This document shows positions 54,880-64,000 of a stretch of DNA of 64,000 nucleotides, piece after piece. Source of the DNA: Sphingobacterium spiritivorum ATCC 33861 (GTDB lineage: Bacteria; Bacteroidota; Bacteroidia; Sphingobacteriales; Sphingobacteriaceae); contig NZ_GL379770.1 in the NCBI RefSeq assembly GCF_000143765.1, positions 496,001 through 560,000 of the forward strand, written 5' to 3'. The position numbers were made by a program, and so were the translations under genes. Under the pieces are notes generated by a model. It was not told the origin of the DNA. It was given only the letters and a program-made list of their open reading frames with translations, and ran no database searches. Position 1 is the first letter of the stretch; each line of letters starts with the position of its first letter.

Positions 54880-57800
54880 ATGATTAAAAATTGCTTATTG
54901 CAAGTGCATAAGGTATGTTTTATGCGCTTTAGATTCATTATCTGGATGAAACTAACTTTGATTATGATGTTAATCGCCTGCCTCCACGTGTCAGCAGGTG
55001 TCTATTCTCAGCAAAAAGTTACCTTAGATGTTAACAAAACCAAACTGAGTAAAGTATTGAAGATTATAGAACAGAATAGTGATTACTACTTTGTCTATAA
55101 CTCGACAAACCAATTATTGAATAAAGAAATATCCTTATCTGTAAAAGAGACAAAGGTCGTCGATGTATTGGATAGACTTTTCAAAAGATCTGATCTTCAG
55201 TATTCTGTTTCGGGAGACGGACTCGTAGTGATTACACCCAGACAACAATTAAAAGTGAGAGGGATAGTAACGGATGCACAGGGAGTAGCCCTGTCCGGAG
55301 CTACTGTACGCCTCAAAGGAACTGCTATAGGTAAAGCTACAGACCTGAATGGCCGCTTTGAATTAGATGTAAATTCAGGAAGTGTGCTGTTGATCTCTTT
55401 TGCCGGATACCTGTCGCAGGAAGTCACCGTGCAAAATAATAATGAGATCAAAATAGCGTTGCAGGAAGACAATCAGCTTTTGAATGAAGTCGTTGTTACA
55501 GCTCTGGGGGTGACCCGTGAGAAGCGTACATTAGGTTATTCCGTAACTCAGATCAATGGAGAGACACTGACGCAGGCCCGTGAAAACAATATCGCCAACT
55601 CTCTTGTCGGTAAAGTGGCCGGTCTTGATGTGAGTGCCACTTCCGGAGGTGTCGGATCAGCTACCAGTGTAGTGATCAGAGGAGCATCCAGTCTGAGCCA
55701 GACCAACCAGCCGCTCTACGTCATCAATGGCGTGCCGATGGAAAATGCACCGGTGGGATTCGGAAATACCAATCCTAACGGAAACAAAGGCAGTCAGTGG
55801 GACAATGCACCGGATATGGGAGATGCTATCGGTAACCTGAATCCGGATGATATCGAAAGTATATCTGTGCTGAAAGGTGCTGCCGCGTCGGCGCTCTATG
55901 GTTCACGTGCCAAAGCAGGGGTCATCCTGATCACCACCAAATCGGGTAAAGGATCAGGTATTGATTTCAGCAGTAACTATGTTGTAGAACAGGTAATGGA
56001 CCGTACCGACTGGCAATATGTATATGGCCAGGGAACGAATGGTGAAAAACCGGTAAGCGCCGCTGCTGCAGCTCAGGTAGGCGGATCCAGCTGGGGAGCA
56101 AAATTAGACGGTAGCAGTGTACCCCAGTTTGACGGTGTTTCAAGACCTTATGTTGCGCAGCAGAATAATATTAAAAATTTCTACAAAGACGGACATACCT
56201 GGACCAATTCATTAGCCCTGAATAAATCATTCGAGGGAGGTGCACTTCGCTTTTCTGTCAGTGATGTTTCGAATAAATCCATCATGCCTAATTCGGGCTT
56301 AGACAGACAATCCTTTAATCTGACAGGTACATTTGAACCTGTCAAAAGACTGGCTATTGATGCACGTGCCAATTATATCATCGAAAAAGCAAAGAATCGT
56401 CCGATGCTTTCGGATGGAGCAGGTAGTGCCAATTACAATGCTGTATTTCTGCCAACAAGTCTGGATATCAGAGATCTGAAGCCATGGAAAACAGATAAGG
56501 GAGCAGAAATACCTTACAATACCGGAAATACATGGGATACCAATCCCTGGTTTGCGGCTTATGAAATCCAGAATAATACAGACAGAAACCGGTTGATCAG
56601 TTCCATTTCTGCGCGTTATACATTTGATAACGGACTGTTTATACAAGGACGTGCAGGACAGGATTTTTACACCAATAGTTACCTGAGTGTACTGCCTCCG
56701 GGACTTGCATATGTACCGCCTAATAATTTGGTGTCACAGAAAATGCGTTTTTCAGATATAAATGCAGACGTGTTAGTAGGCAAATCCTTTAAAGTGAATG
56801 ATGATATTTCCCTGACTCCTAATGTAGGTGCGAGTTACCGTAATACAAAGACAGATCTGACTATCAATCAGGGATCGGGAGTTCTGGTTCCGGGAGTATA
56901 CAATATTGCGGGACTAAAGAACAAATCTGTGGCTTATGCAGAGACAGAGCAGGAGACACAGTCCGTATATGGAACAATGGAGTTTGCCTACAGAGATATT
57001 TTATACCTGACAGGTAGTGCACGTTCAGACTGGTTCTCTACATTAGCGGCACCGGGTAAGGATAATAAACTGAATGTGGTCTATCCTTCTATCAGTGGTT
57101 CCTTTGTCTTTACCGAATTTCTTAACTCTTCCGCTCTTAACTTTGGTAAGTTAAGAGCCGGTTATGCTGTTGTCGGTCAGGCTACACGACCTTATCAGAC
57201 AGCTTTGACCTACAGAGTAATGAGTGAATCCTTAAATGGAGCCTCATTAGGACAGATTAATAATCTGGAGATTCCGAATTCCGGATTGAAAGCTTCCAAA
57301 GCCTCCGAATTGGAGATCGGTACCGATTTGCGCTTCTTCAATAACCGTTTGAATGTCGATCTGACCTGGTACAAAAAACGTTCGGACGATGAGATTACTG
57401 CAGTGACGACCTCAAGCACGGTAGGATATGACGGCGCAATTCTGAATTCAGGATCGATTGAGAATAAAGGGGTAGAAGCATTGATTACCGGAGTGATTAT
57501 TAAAAAAGAAGACTTCAACTGGACTTCTTCTATTAATATGACCTACAATAAGAATACAGTTATCTCGCTTGCAGATGGTGTTCCAGAGCAACTGATTGCT
57601 ACATCTCGTTCGGGGGTAGGTTTTCTGAAGAATATTCCGGGAAAAGCTTTAGGACAGATTGTGGCATATGATTATAAGTATGATGCAAACGGAGAGATTG
57701 TAAAACTGGCTGACGGTTCTCCGGATCGCGGCGAATTGAAAGACTATGGCTCTGCCTATAACAAATGGTTTGCCGGTTGGAACAACGACTTTACATACAA

Positions 57801-58224
57801 AAGATTCAACTTCGGATTCCTGATTGATGGTAAATTCGGAGGTAAGTTGTTCTCCGGGACGGACTATCTGGGCTATATCAAAGGATTGCACAAAGCAACG
57901 CTGGAAAATCGTGAGACATTGGGAAATACAGCGCCTAAATTTTATGAAAATACAGCCAACAATACCTCATTCCGTTTTGTGAATGACGCCAGTTTTATCA
58001 AATTCAGACAGCTGACCTTCGGTTACAGTTTCCCTGCGAAGATGTTTAATAATAAGATCAATAGTTTAAATGTCAGCCTGGTAGCCCGTAATCTGTTTAT
58101 CCTGATGAAGAAAACAGATAATATAGATCCTGAATCCAGTTACAATGCGACATTTCCGGGTCTCGAACTGGGAGGTATGCCGCCGGCCAGAACTTTTGGG
58201 GTAAACTTAAATGTTAAATTTTAA
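54880..58224 (+). CDS. SusC/RagA TonB-dependent transporter with STN signalling domain
   Basis: 1114 residues from ATG 54880 (a GTG at 54841 is also in frame). Signal segment IWMKLTLIMMLIACLHVSAGVYS, then an STN domain (VTLDVNKTKLSKVLKIIEQNSDYYFVYN), which relays ligand binding to FecR. Next come the carboxypeptidase-D-like domain (VRGIVTDAQGVALSGATVRLKG), the SusC signature LNEVVVTALGVTREKRTLGYSV, the plug (SLVGKVAGLDVSATSGGVGSAT, SISVLKGAAASALYGSRAKAGVI) and a barrel ending FGVNLNVKF. With the sigma and anti-sigma genes before it and the SusD after it, this is a self-regulated uptake system. Confidence 0.96.
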   Translation: MIKNCLLQVHKVCFMRFRFIIWMKLTLIMMLIACLHVSAGVYSQQKVTLDVNKTKLSKVLKIIEQNSDYYFVYNSTNQLLNKEISLSVKETKVVDVLDRLFKRSDLQYSVSGDGLVVITPRQQLKVRGIVTDAQGVALSGATVRLKGTAIGKATDLNGRFELDVNSGSVLLISFAGYLSQEVTVQNNNEIKIALQEDNQLLNEVVVTALGVTREKRTLGYSVTQINGETLTQARENNIANSLVGKVAGLDVSATSGGVGSATSVVIRGASSLSQTNQPLYVINGVPMENAPVGFGNTNPNGNKGSQWDNAPDMGDAIGNLNPDDIESISVLKGAAASALYGSRAKAGVILITTKSGKGSGIDFSSNYVVEQVMDRTDWQYVYGQGTNGEKPVSAAAAAQVGGSSWGAKLDGSSVPQFDGVSRPYVAQQNNIKNFYKDGHTWTNSLALNKSFEGGALRFSVSDVSNKSIMPNSGLDRQSFNLTGTFEPVKRLAIDARANYIIEKAKNRPMLSDGAGSANYNAVFLPTSLDIRDLKPWKTDKGAEIPYNTGNTWDTNPWFAAYEIQNNTDRNRLISSISARYTFDNGLFIQGRAGQDFYTNSYLSVLPPGLAYVPPNNLVSQKMRFSDINADVLVGKSFKVNDDISLTPNVGASYRNTKTDLTINQGSGVLVPGVYNIAGLKNKSVAYAETEQETQSVYGTMEFAYRDILYLTGSARSDWFSTLAAPGKDNKLNVVYPSISGSFVFTEFLNSSALNFGKLRAGYAVVGQATRPYQTALTYRVMSESLNGASLGQINNLEIPNSGLKASKASELEIGTDLRFFNNRLNVDLTWYKKRSDDEITAVTTSSTVGYDGAILNSGSIENKGVEALITGVIIKKEDFNWTSSINMTYNKNTVISLADGVPEQLIATSRSGVGFLKNIPGKALGQIVAYDYKYDANGEIVKLADGSPDRGELKDYGSAYNKWFAGWNNDFTYKRFNFGFLIDGKFGGKLFSGTDYLGYIKGLHKATLENRETLGNTAPKFYENTANNTSFRFVNDASFIKFRQLTFGYSFPAKMFNNKINSLNVSLVARNLFILMKKTDNIDPESSYNATFPGLELGGMPPARTFGVNLNVKF

Positions 58225-58238
58225 TCAAGAAGAACAGT

Positions 58239-59837
58239 ATGAAAAAGAACACAATAAAAATATATGGTCTTTTGGTTGTAGCCGGACTTTTAGGAATGAC
58301 AGCCTGTACCAAAGATTTTGTGGATATTAATACGGATCCTGTTAATAGTGGTCCGACAACTTTTAATCCTAATTTCAATTTCACCACTTCACAACTGACT
58401 TATACAGGAAGTACAGATTTTGCTTATGAGACCTGGCGTGGCAATTTAATTTACTCAGGTACCATGATACAGGGGCTTTCATCAGTGGTCAGTTATTGGG
58501 CCGGAGATAAATACATGCTTACCCCCTGGTATACTTCGGCGTACTGGGAAAGGGCTTATGCTGAACAGGTAAAACCTATAGTGGATGTAATCGAACTTAC
58601 TCGTGATAAACCACAGTATAAGAATCTGCATAACGTAGCACGTATCTGGAAATCCCTTATTTTTGCCCGGATCACAGATCTGTATGGAGATGTTCCTTAT
58701 TCTGAAGCCGGTAAGGGTTACTATCAGAATAATCTGTCTGCCAAATACGATAAGCAGCAGGAAATATATATGAGTATGCTGAAAGAGGTGGAGGAAGCTA
58801 TGGCTGCATTAGATGCTAATGCGGATCAGGTAACAGGTGATGTGATCTATAAAAGTGACCTTGAAAAGTGGAAACGCTTTGGAAACTCCTTGATTTTACG
58901 ATTAGCTATGCGTCTGACCAAAGTGGACGAGACAACTGCCAAAGCATACGCCGAGAAAGTGGTTGGAAAAACTCTTCAAAGCAATGCGGATAATGCTTTT
59001 CTGAAGCATGATGTCAGTGGTGCGCGTGTGACTCAGAATCGTAATGCTCAGGTATTATTAGGGGATGGCGGACAGGAACATTACTATGTGAAATGGTCTG
59101 ACACCTTTATCAATGCATTGAAAAATACAAATGATCCGCGTATAAAGGTAGCTGTCACAAAATTTTTCCTTACTCCAAATGAACTGGATGATAATGGAAA
59201 TAAAAAACAAAATCCAAATTACGTAACCGATCCTGCGGTTCAGAAAGGGATGCCTAACGGGAAAGATCTGAATAGCAATCCTTTGTATGCAATCAGTTCG
59301 CACCCATCCTATACCAGTTTTCCCGAATACTCGTCACCACATCCGGGAATGATCAAAAGAGATGGGATTACGTTTATTCTGACTTATGCAGAGAGTGAGC
59401 TGCTGTTAGCTGAGGCTGCACAGCGATGGGGGATAGGAGGTTCGGCTGCAACTCATTATAAGAATGCCGTAAAAGCCGGTATTACATTCTTAGGTCAGTA
59501 TGATGCAGCATTAGCAATAAGTGATGCCGATGCAGAGACTTATGCTACTTCGCACCCACTCACAGGAGGATTGGCACAGATTGGCCAGCAATACTGGATT
59601 CATCAGAATACAGCACTGAATTTTTATGAATCATGGTTCAACTGGAGAAGAACAGGATATCCGAATCTGACACCGGTTGTGTACCCTGGAAATGCAACAG
59701 GGGGAACAATACCACGTCGTTTTCCGTATCCCGTAGCGGAAGAAGCGGGATCTAACAGTGCTTATTATAAAGCTGCTTCTGCTGCTGTTCCGGGAGGAGA
59801 TAATCTATCCGGACGTGTATGGTGGGATAAGCAATAA
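58239..59837 (+). CDS. SusD-like outer-membrane lipoprotein (SusD-like_2 type)
   Basis: 532 residues; lipobox GLLGMTAC with Cys22 or near. TKDFVDINTDPVNSG at the mature start, then HNVARIWKSLIFARITDLYGDVPYSEA and the KRFGNSLILRLAMRLTKVD segment mark the SusD/RagB-like nutrient-binding group (PF12771) rather than classical SusD. The C-terminus has NFYESWFNWRRTGYPNLTP and IPRRFPYP. This subtype often accompanies STN-SusC proteins for peptides or protein-derived ligands. It lies 14 bases after susC and is closed by a terminator. Confidence 0.94.
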   Translation: MKKNTIKIYGLLVVAGLLGMTACTKDFVDINTDPVNSGPTTFNPNFNFTTSQLTYTGSTDFAYETWRGNLIYSGTMIQGLSSVVSYWAGDKYMLTPWYTSAYWERAYAEQVKPIVDVIELTRDKPQYKNLHNVARIWKSLIFARITDLYGDVPYSEAGKGYYQNNLSAKYDKQQEIYMSMLKEVEEAMAALDANADQVTGDVIYKSDLEKWKRFGNSLILRLAMRLTKVDETTAKAYAEKVVGKTLQSNADNAFLKHDVSGARVTQNRNAQVLLGDGGQEHYYVKWSDTFINALKNTNDPRIKVAVTKFFLTPNELDDNGNKKQNPNYVTDPAVQKGMPNGKDLNSNPLYAISSHPSYTSFPEYSSPHPGMIKRDGITFILTYAESELLLAEAAQRWGIGGSAATHYKNAVKAGITFLGQYDAALAISDADAETYATSHPLTGGLAQIGQQYWIHQNTALNFYESWFNWRRTGYPNLTPVVYPGNATGGTIPRRFPYPVAEEAGSNSAYYKAASAAVPGGDNLSGRVWWDKQ

Positions 59838-59859
59838 GGCATAAATCCTATGAAATAAT

Positions 59860-59899
59860 AAAACGGGCTATTCTTAAAAAGATAGCCCGTTTTACTTTT
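59860..59899. terminator. Terminator between the susCD operon and parC
   Basis: A 12-bp stem (AAAACGGGCTAT paired with ATAGCCCGTTTT) with a ten-base loop and flanking T tract, serving both convergent genes. Confidence 0.85.
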
Positions 59900-59927
59900 T
59901 TATCTCGTTTTAGAAAAGCTGTAAAGA

Positions 59928-62651
59928 TTAAAATAATCCCATCTGTCCCTTATCATCTATCTGTATATCATCCGGATTCGTAATTTCCAGTTTGATTCCT
60001 GAATCTGCAGGCGTTCCTTTATCCTCGGCTGTCTGAACATTTCCGGATTCATCTGATTTTACACTTTCTTCCGTTGTTTCCGAGACAGACTCGTTTGCTG
60101 CTTTTTCTTTTATTAGAGTCAGATCTTCTTCCGGAGTAATCAGCTCAATTTTCCTGATGTTATGGAAGGACAATCTGTTGCCCTGAGCTTTGATACCTTT
60201 GACATCAATAATCTCGGTAAGAGACTGCTCCAGTACTTCTTCCGTTTGTGATTTTCCTTTGAGTAGTTCCAGTTTGACAACCGGTACAGCGGCATTGGTC
60301 AATACGATCAGTTTAGATCCCGGCTCGTCATTGATCAGCGTCATGCGTTTGCCTACCGGAAGGTCATCGAACGTAAAGCGTTTTACATAAGTAGTTCCAC
60401 TTTTGCCGTCCTGATGAATTGCAGAATATACATGATCCGGATAAAACTTCTCAATACGGATCATCTTCTCATCAAAGTGATTACTCAGATCAAAGTTGGA
60501 AAGTTCATATGAACCGTCTGAAAGCACAATCAGTATTTTGTCATCTCCGTCAAACTCACCCAGATATTTGCCTCTTTCATCTACATTCAGACGTTTAAGG
60601 ATTTCATCATACCAGATTTTACGTCCTGCGAGGGTAGATACACCCGCGCTTTTGAAGGTAATCTTTTTGACCGGATATTTTGATACAATATTTCCCTGAG
60701 ATGCTCTTCCTTTGATGGCAATTTCGGCAAGATCAAGATCAAATGTCAGCTTACGAAGCTTGGAGTGTGGTTTTAGCTGTACATTGATCACTTCAGCTTC
60801 CCCGTTTGGATTGGCAGTGAAATATAATATTTTTGATCCTTTCGAGCCCTTAGATACATCATACTCCTTGTCTCGTGTCACGCCCACTACTGCAAATCGT
60901 TTGACATAGCTGGTACCTGTGCCACCTTCTTTGTATACCGCATTGTAGATCGTGCGTTCATCTCCTTTTTTGAAGACGGCTACATGAATAATATCTTTAC
61001 CGACAAAAACCTTGTCCTGAATTTTGGTGACAACATATTTGCCATCTCCCCGGAATACGATGATATCATCTATATCGGAACAGTCACTTACGAATTCATC
61101 TTTTTTCATGCCTGTACCGATAAATCCTTCTTCACGGTTGACGTACAATTTAGCATTTGCCAATGCTACCTGTGTCGCTTCTACTTTATCAAAAGCACGG
61201 AGTTCGGTACGGCGCTCACGCCCCTTGCCATATTTATCACGCAGTCTTTCGAACCAGGCTATGGCATATTCTGTCAGTTGTCGAAGGTTCCGTTTTACAG
61301 TTTTGATTTCTTCTTCCAGCGCTGCCATCTGTTCGTCTGCTTTTTTTACATCAAATCGGGTGATGCTACTCATAGGTTTGTCGATCAGACGCTTATAATC
61401 TTCCGGTTCTATAGGACGATAGAAGAGTTCAAAAAATGGAGTAAACAGTTCATTCAATACCTGAACAACGGTGTCAAAGTCACCGGAGTTTTCATAATCA
61501 GGATGCTTGTACATGCCCTCCTGAATAAATATTTTCAATAAGGTGCTGAAGAAAATCTTCTCATGCAGATCATGCAACTTAATCTCCAGCTCCTGTTTCA
61601 ACAGGTTTTTTGTGTTTTTTGTGTTTTCTATGAGTACATCGTTGACACTCATAAAATGAGGCCTGTCGTTTTTGATGACACATGTATTGGGAGAGATCGA
61701 AACTTCGCAGGCTGTGAATGCATATAGTGCATCTATGGTCACATCCGGAGAGATTCCGGGAGCAAGATGAACTATGATTTCTACATTTTCGGCTGTATTG
61801 TCTTCGATTTTTTTAATCTTGATCTTTCCTTTGTCATTGGCGGCTACGACACTTTCAATAAGTCCTCCCGTAGTCGTACCAAACGGGATCTCCGTAATAG
61901 CAAGAGTTTTTTTGTCTCGTTCCTCAATTTTGGCACGTACACGTATTTTACCTCCGCGCTGCCCCTCATTATAGGCCGAACAATCTGCCATACCTCCTGT
62001 AAGAAAATCAGGTAATATATTGGGACGCTCTCCGTTGAGTACCTGAATAGAACCATCGATCAGTTCGTTGAAGTTGTGCGGCATGATCTTGGTTGCCAGA
62101 CCTACAGCAATACCTTCAGCTCCCTGTGCCAGCAGCAAAGGAAATTTGACTGGTAATGTCACCGGTTCTTTGTTACGACCGTCATAGCTGAGCTGCCATT
62201 CCGTAGTTTCAGGATTGAAAGTGACTTCAAGCGCAAATTTCGATAGCCTTCCTTCAATATAACGCGGAGCGGCTGCCGAATCCCCTGTTGTCGGATCACC
62301 CCAGTTACCCTGACAGTCGATCAGTAAATTTTTCTGACCCAGTTGTACCATAGCATCACCGATTGAAGCATCCCCGTGGGGGTGGTACTTCATCGTATTA
62401 CCTATGACATTCGCTACCTTATTATACCGTCCGTCATCCATCTCTTTCAGTGAATGAAGGATGCGTCGCTGTACAGGCTTGAAGCCGTCATTAATATGGG
62501 GAACTGCACGATCCAGGATCACATAAGAAGCATAATCCAAAAACCAGTTTTCATATAAACCGGTAATAGGAATCGTATTACTCGTCTGTTCGTTTTCTTG
62601 GGGTGTAAGTTCTTCCGGATTATCGTTGTTGTAATTCGTTTCGTCGCTCAT
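59928..62651 (-). CDS. parC: DNA topoisomerase IV subunit A
   Basis: 907 residues. The acidic N-terminal tail (about 1-28) is followed by the winged-helix/tower core: LDRAVPHINDGFKPVQRRIL, the quinolone-region segment KYHPHGDASIGDAM (Ser96) and the catalytic Arg130-Tyr131 in APRYIEGRLS. The C-terminal half has the beta-pinwheel repeats (TYVKRFAVVGVTRDKEY, TYVKRFTFDDLPVG) and an acidic tail. The APRYIEGRL variant in place of the AARYTEARL common in gyrase, and the short pinwheel, favour ParC over GyrA. The subunit unlinks replicated chromosomes together with ParE. Single gene; its 263-base upstream region is shared with the adaptor gene. Confidence 0.9.
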   Translation of the reverse strand: MSDETNYNNDNPEELTPQENEQTSNTIPITGLYENWFLDYASYVILDRAVPHINDGFKPVQRRILHSLKEMDDGRYNKVANVIGNTMKYHPHGDASIGDAMVQLGQKNLLIDCQGNWGDPTTGDSAAAPRYIEGRLSKFALEVTFNPETTEWQLSYDGRNKEPVTLPVKFPLLLAQGAEGIAVGLATKIMPHNFNELIDGSIQVLNGERPNILPDFLTGGMADCSAYNEGQRGGKIRVRAKIEERDKKTLAITEIPFGTTTGGLIESVVAANDKGKIKIKKIEDNTAENVEIIVHLAPGISPDVTIDALYAFTACEVSISPNTCVIKNDRPHFMSVNDVLIENTKNTKNLLKQELEIKLHDLHEKIFFSTLLKIFIQEGMYKHPDYENSGDFDTVVQVLNELFTPFFELFYRPIEPEDYKRLIDKPMSSITRFDVKKADEQMAALEEEIKTVKRNLRQLTEYAIAWFERLRDKYGKGRERRTELRAFDKVEATQVALANAKLYVNREEGFIGTGMKKDEFVSDCSDIDDIIVFRGDGKYVVTKIQDKVFVGKDIIHVAVFKKGDERTIYNAVYKEGGTGTSYVKRFAVVGVTRDKEYDVSKGSKGSKILYFTANPNGEAEVINVQLKPHSKLRKLTFDLDLAEIAIKGRASQGNIVSKYPVKKITFKSAGVSTLAGRKIWYDEILKRLNVDERGKYLGEFDGDDKILIVLSDGSYELSNFDLSNHFDEKMIRIEKFYPDHVYSAIHQDGKSGTTYVKRFTFDDLPVGKRMTLINDEPGSKLIVLTNAAVPVVKLELLKGKSQTEEVLEQSLTEIIDVKGIKAQGNRLSFHNIRKIELITPEEDLTLIKEKAANESVSETTEESVKSDESGNVQTAEDKGTPADSGIKLEITNPDDIQIDDKGQMGLF

Positions 62652-62914
62652 TTACGGTACACTAATATCGTTAGACTTATTTGTATGGGTCTGATTTCTC
62701 AATCCCGGTAAAAATACAAAACGATTTTGGATTCTCCCAACGCTTCGTGGCACTAGCCGCACAAAATAAAAATGACGGGTCTGCAAAGCCTTTTCTGATT
62801 CAGAAATCAATGTATTCGTTTCAGATACGATTTTCTACGGTTCAGTAATTTACTCCATTTATTATAGATCCGAACTCCGGTTCTTTGTGATTGAAAAATT
62901 TTAATGATATCACA

Positions 62915-64000
62915 ATGGTAAAGCAGGAATTTATTTTCAGAAGCACTTTTAATCGTTTGATCCCGATCGCTGCGCTCGTTTTTATATTAGGCTCTTGTAC
63001 AGGTAATCAGCAGGAGGAAAACTATGGCGAACAAGCTGTCGATGCAGATTTTATCACATTAGAGACAGGAACGACAAACCTTATAAAGACCTATCCCGGC
63101 ACTATTGAAGGAACTGTTAATGTGGATGTGAGAGCACAGGTGTCCGGTTATCTGGAAACTATTTTCGTGCAGGAAGGAGACTATGTCAGTAAAGGACAGG
63201 CTTTATTCAAAATAAAAGGCGATGTATTCAGTGAGCAGGTCAATAACAGTGAGGCATCCCTGAAGGCAGCTATCGCTGCACAGGAGAATGCCCGGATCGA
63301 ACTCGATAAAATCAGACCTCTGGTACAGGGGAAAGTTGTTTCCGAATTGCAGCTTCAGACCGCACAGGCGCAGTATGATGCCGCGACTGCACAGGTGGCA
63401 CAGGCCAGAGCAGCATTGGGATCATCCCGTATAAATGCTGACTTTGCAGTTATCAAAGCACCCGTGAGTGGCTATATCGGAAGAATTCCAAACAGAGTCG
63501 GTAATCTGGTGACACCTGCAGATGCTTCTCCGTTGACGACCTTGTCTGAAATCAATAATGTATTTGTCTACTTCTCATTGAGTGAAGCCGAATTTATTGA
63601 TTTTACCAAAGCCAGAAAGAAGGATGAAGGCATGAATACCGTGGAAATCGTCATGGCCGACGGTACAGTATACGGACACAAAGGCAGAGTAGAGGTGGCC
63701 AGTGGTAATATAGATCGTGCTACAGGCTCCATTGCACTGAAAGCCGTATTCCCCAATCCGGACAGAGTATTGCGTTCGGGTGGAGCAGGGAGAATCATTC
63801 TTACCCGAAAGATAGACGAAGCGATAAGTATACCTATGGCAAGTGTAAAAGATATACAGGATAGATTTTTTGTGTTTGCACTTACAGACAGCAGTAAGGT
63901 GGCTATGAGACCTATTGAGATTTCCGGCCGTTCAGGACAAAATTATATTGTCAGATCCGGAGTAAAACCTGGTGATAAAATAGCGGTCAATCGTATAGAT
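62915..64000 (+). CDS. RND efflux periplasmic adaptor (MexA/AcrA type), 5' part
   Basis: 362 codons are visible and the frame is open at the window end, so the 3' end is missing. The lipoprotein signal is LIPIAALVFILGSC (Cys28). Adaptor features: VDVRAQVSGYLETIFVQEGDYVSKGQALFKI (lipoyl half), a coiled-coil hairpin with long Ala/Gln helices (LQLQTAQAQYDAATAQVAQARAALG), ADFAVIKAPVSGYIGRIPNRVGNLV (second lipoyl half) and the barrel (FVYFSLSEAEFIDF). This is the drug-efflux hydrophobe/amphiphile type, unlike the metal adaptors near the left end. An RND pump and an outer channel gene are expected to the right. Confidence 0.92.
   Translation, partial: MVKQEFIFRSTFNRLIPIAALVFILGSCTGNQQEENYGEQAVDADFITLETGTTNLIKTYPGTIEGTVNVDVRAQVSGYLETIFVQEGDYVSKGQALFKIKGDVFSEQVNNSEASLKAAIAAQENARIELDKIRPLVQGKVVSELQLQTAQAQYDAATAQVAQARAALGSSRINADFAVIKAPVSGYIGRIPNRVGNLVTPADASPLTTLSEINNVFVYFSLSEAEFIDFTKARKKDEGMNTVEIVMADGTVYGHKGRVEVASGNIDRATGSIALKAVFPNPDRVLRSGGAGRIILTRKIDEAISIPMASVKDIQDRFFVFALTDSSKVAMRPIEISGRSGQNYIVRSGVKPGDKIAVNRID

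Noticed and set aside
60984..61541. 185-codon open frame on + inside parC
   Set aside because: Antisense to conserved topoisomerase sequence; Phe/Tyr/Cys-rich translation typical of a shadow frame.
1..64000. CRISPR array, tRNA/rRNA genes, complete insertion sequence or prophage
   Set aside because: No regular direct repeats with spacers, no cloverleaf or rRNA segments, and no transposase, integrase or phage structural genes were seen on either strand.

Overview
The window looks like chromosome of a Bacteroidota bacterium, most likely a Sphingobacteriaceae member such as Sphingobacterium. The basis is four SusD genes (one cut by the window edge), three SusC genes, a FecR/ECF-sigma pair feeding an STN-domain SusC, -7 elements of the form TAnnTTTG, small families such as HYC_CC_PP, DUF3347, DUF5009 and DUF4434, few Shine-Dalgarno sites and moderate GC. 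Genus is inference only.

Layout. (1) 1-1836: 3' part of a SusD gene closing a locus that lies to the left. (2) 2074-11126: a copper/heavy-metal efflux island: two small Cys-rich exported proteins, a CusA-type RND pump broken into two ORFs, a TolC-type channel, two CusB-type adaptors and a DUF3347 lipoprotein. (3) 11349-13680: a PI-PLC/ricin-type lectin protein, a DUF1398 protein and a GNAT acetyltransferase. (4) 13891-34169: a large glycan-utilisation region organised around a ROK repressor. One + operon (esterase and two unknown exported proteins) lies upstream of it. A second, long + operon lies downstream: FAD oxidoreductase, SusC, SusD, DUF5017 lipoprotein, DUF5009 membrane protein, Na+ symporter, two SGNH esterases, DUF4434 protein, N-acylglucosamine 2-epimerase and MFS transporter. 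The epimerase, esterases and transporters point to N-acetylated or O-acetylated amino sugars (sialic acid/ManNAc type), but no sialidase or neuraminate lyase is in the window. Similar A/T inverted repeats precede both operons and are candidate ROK operators.

(5) 34257-51034: DUF4424 protein and dihydroorotase, then two convergent gene sets that together look like a peptidoglycan-peptide salvage locus. On + are an S66 LD-carboxypeptidase, an M14 carboxypeptidase and a large glycoside-hydrolase-like protein. On - are an NlpC/P60 endopeptidase, an L-Ala-D/L-Glu epimerase, SusC and SusD. A glycosylasparaginase and msrA follow. (6) 52006-52751: a small lipoprotein and an orphan exported protein. 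(7) 53032-59837: ECF sigma, FecR, STN-SusC and SusD, a textbook cell-surface signalling uptake system. (8) 59928-62651 (-): topoisomerase IV subunit A, followed on + by the 5' part of an RND adaptor cut by the window end.

Starts were moved from the longest possible ORF to an internal ATG where a signal peptide or lipobox decided it. No rRNA, tRNA, CRISPR array, prophage or complete insertion sequence was recognised. All family names come from recognising motifs by eye; no database search was run.
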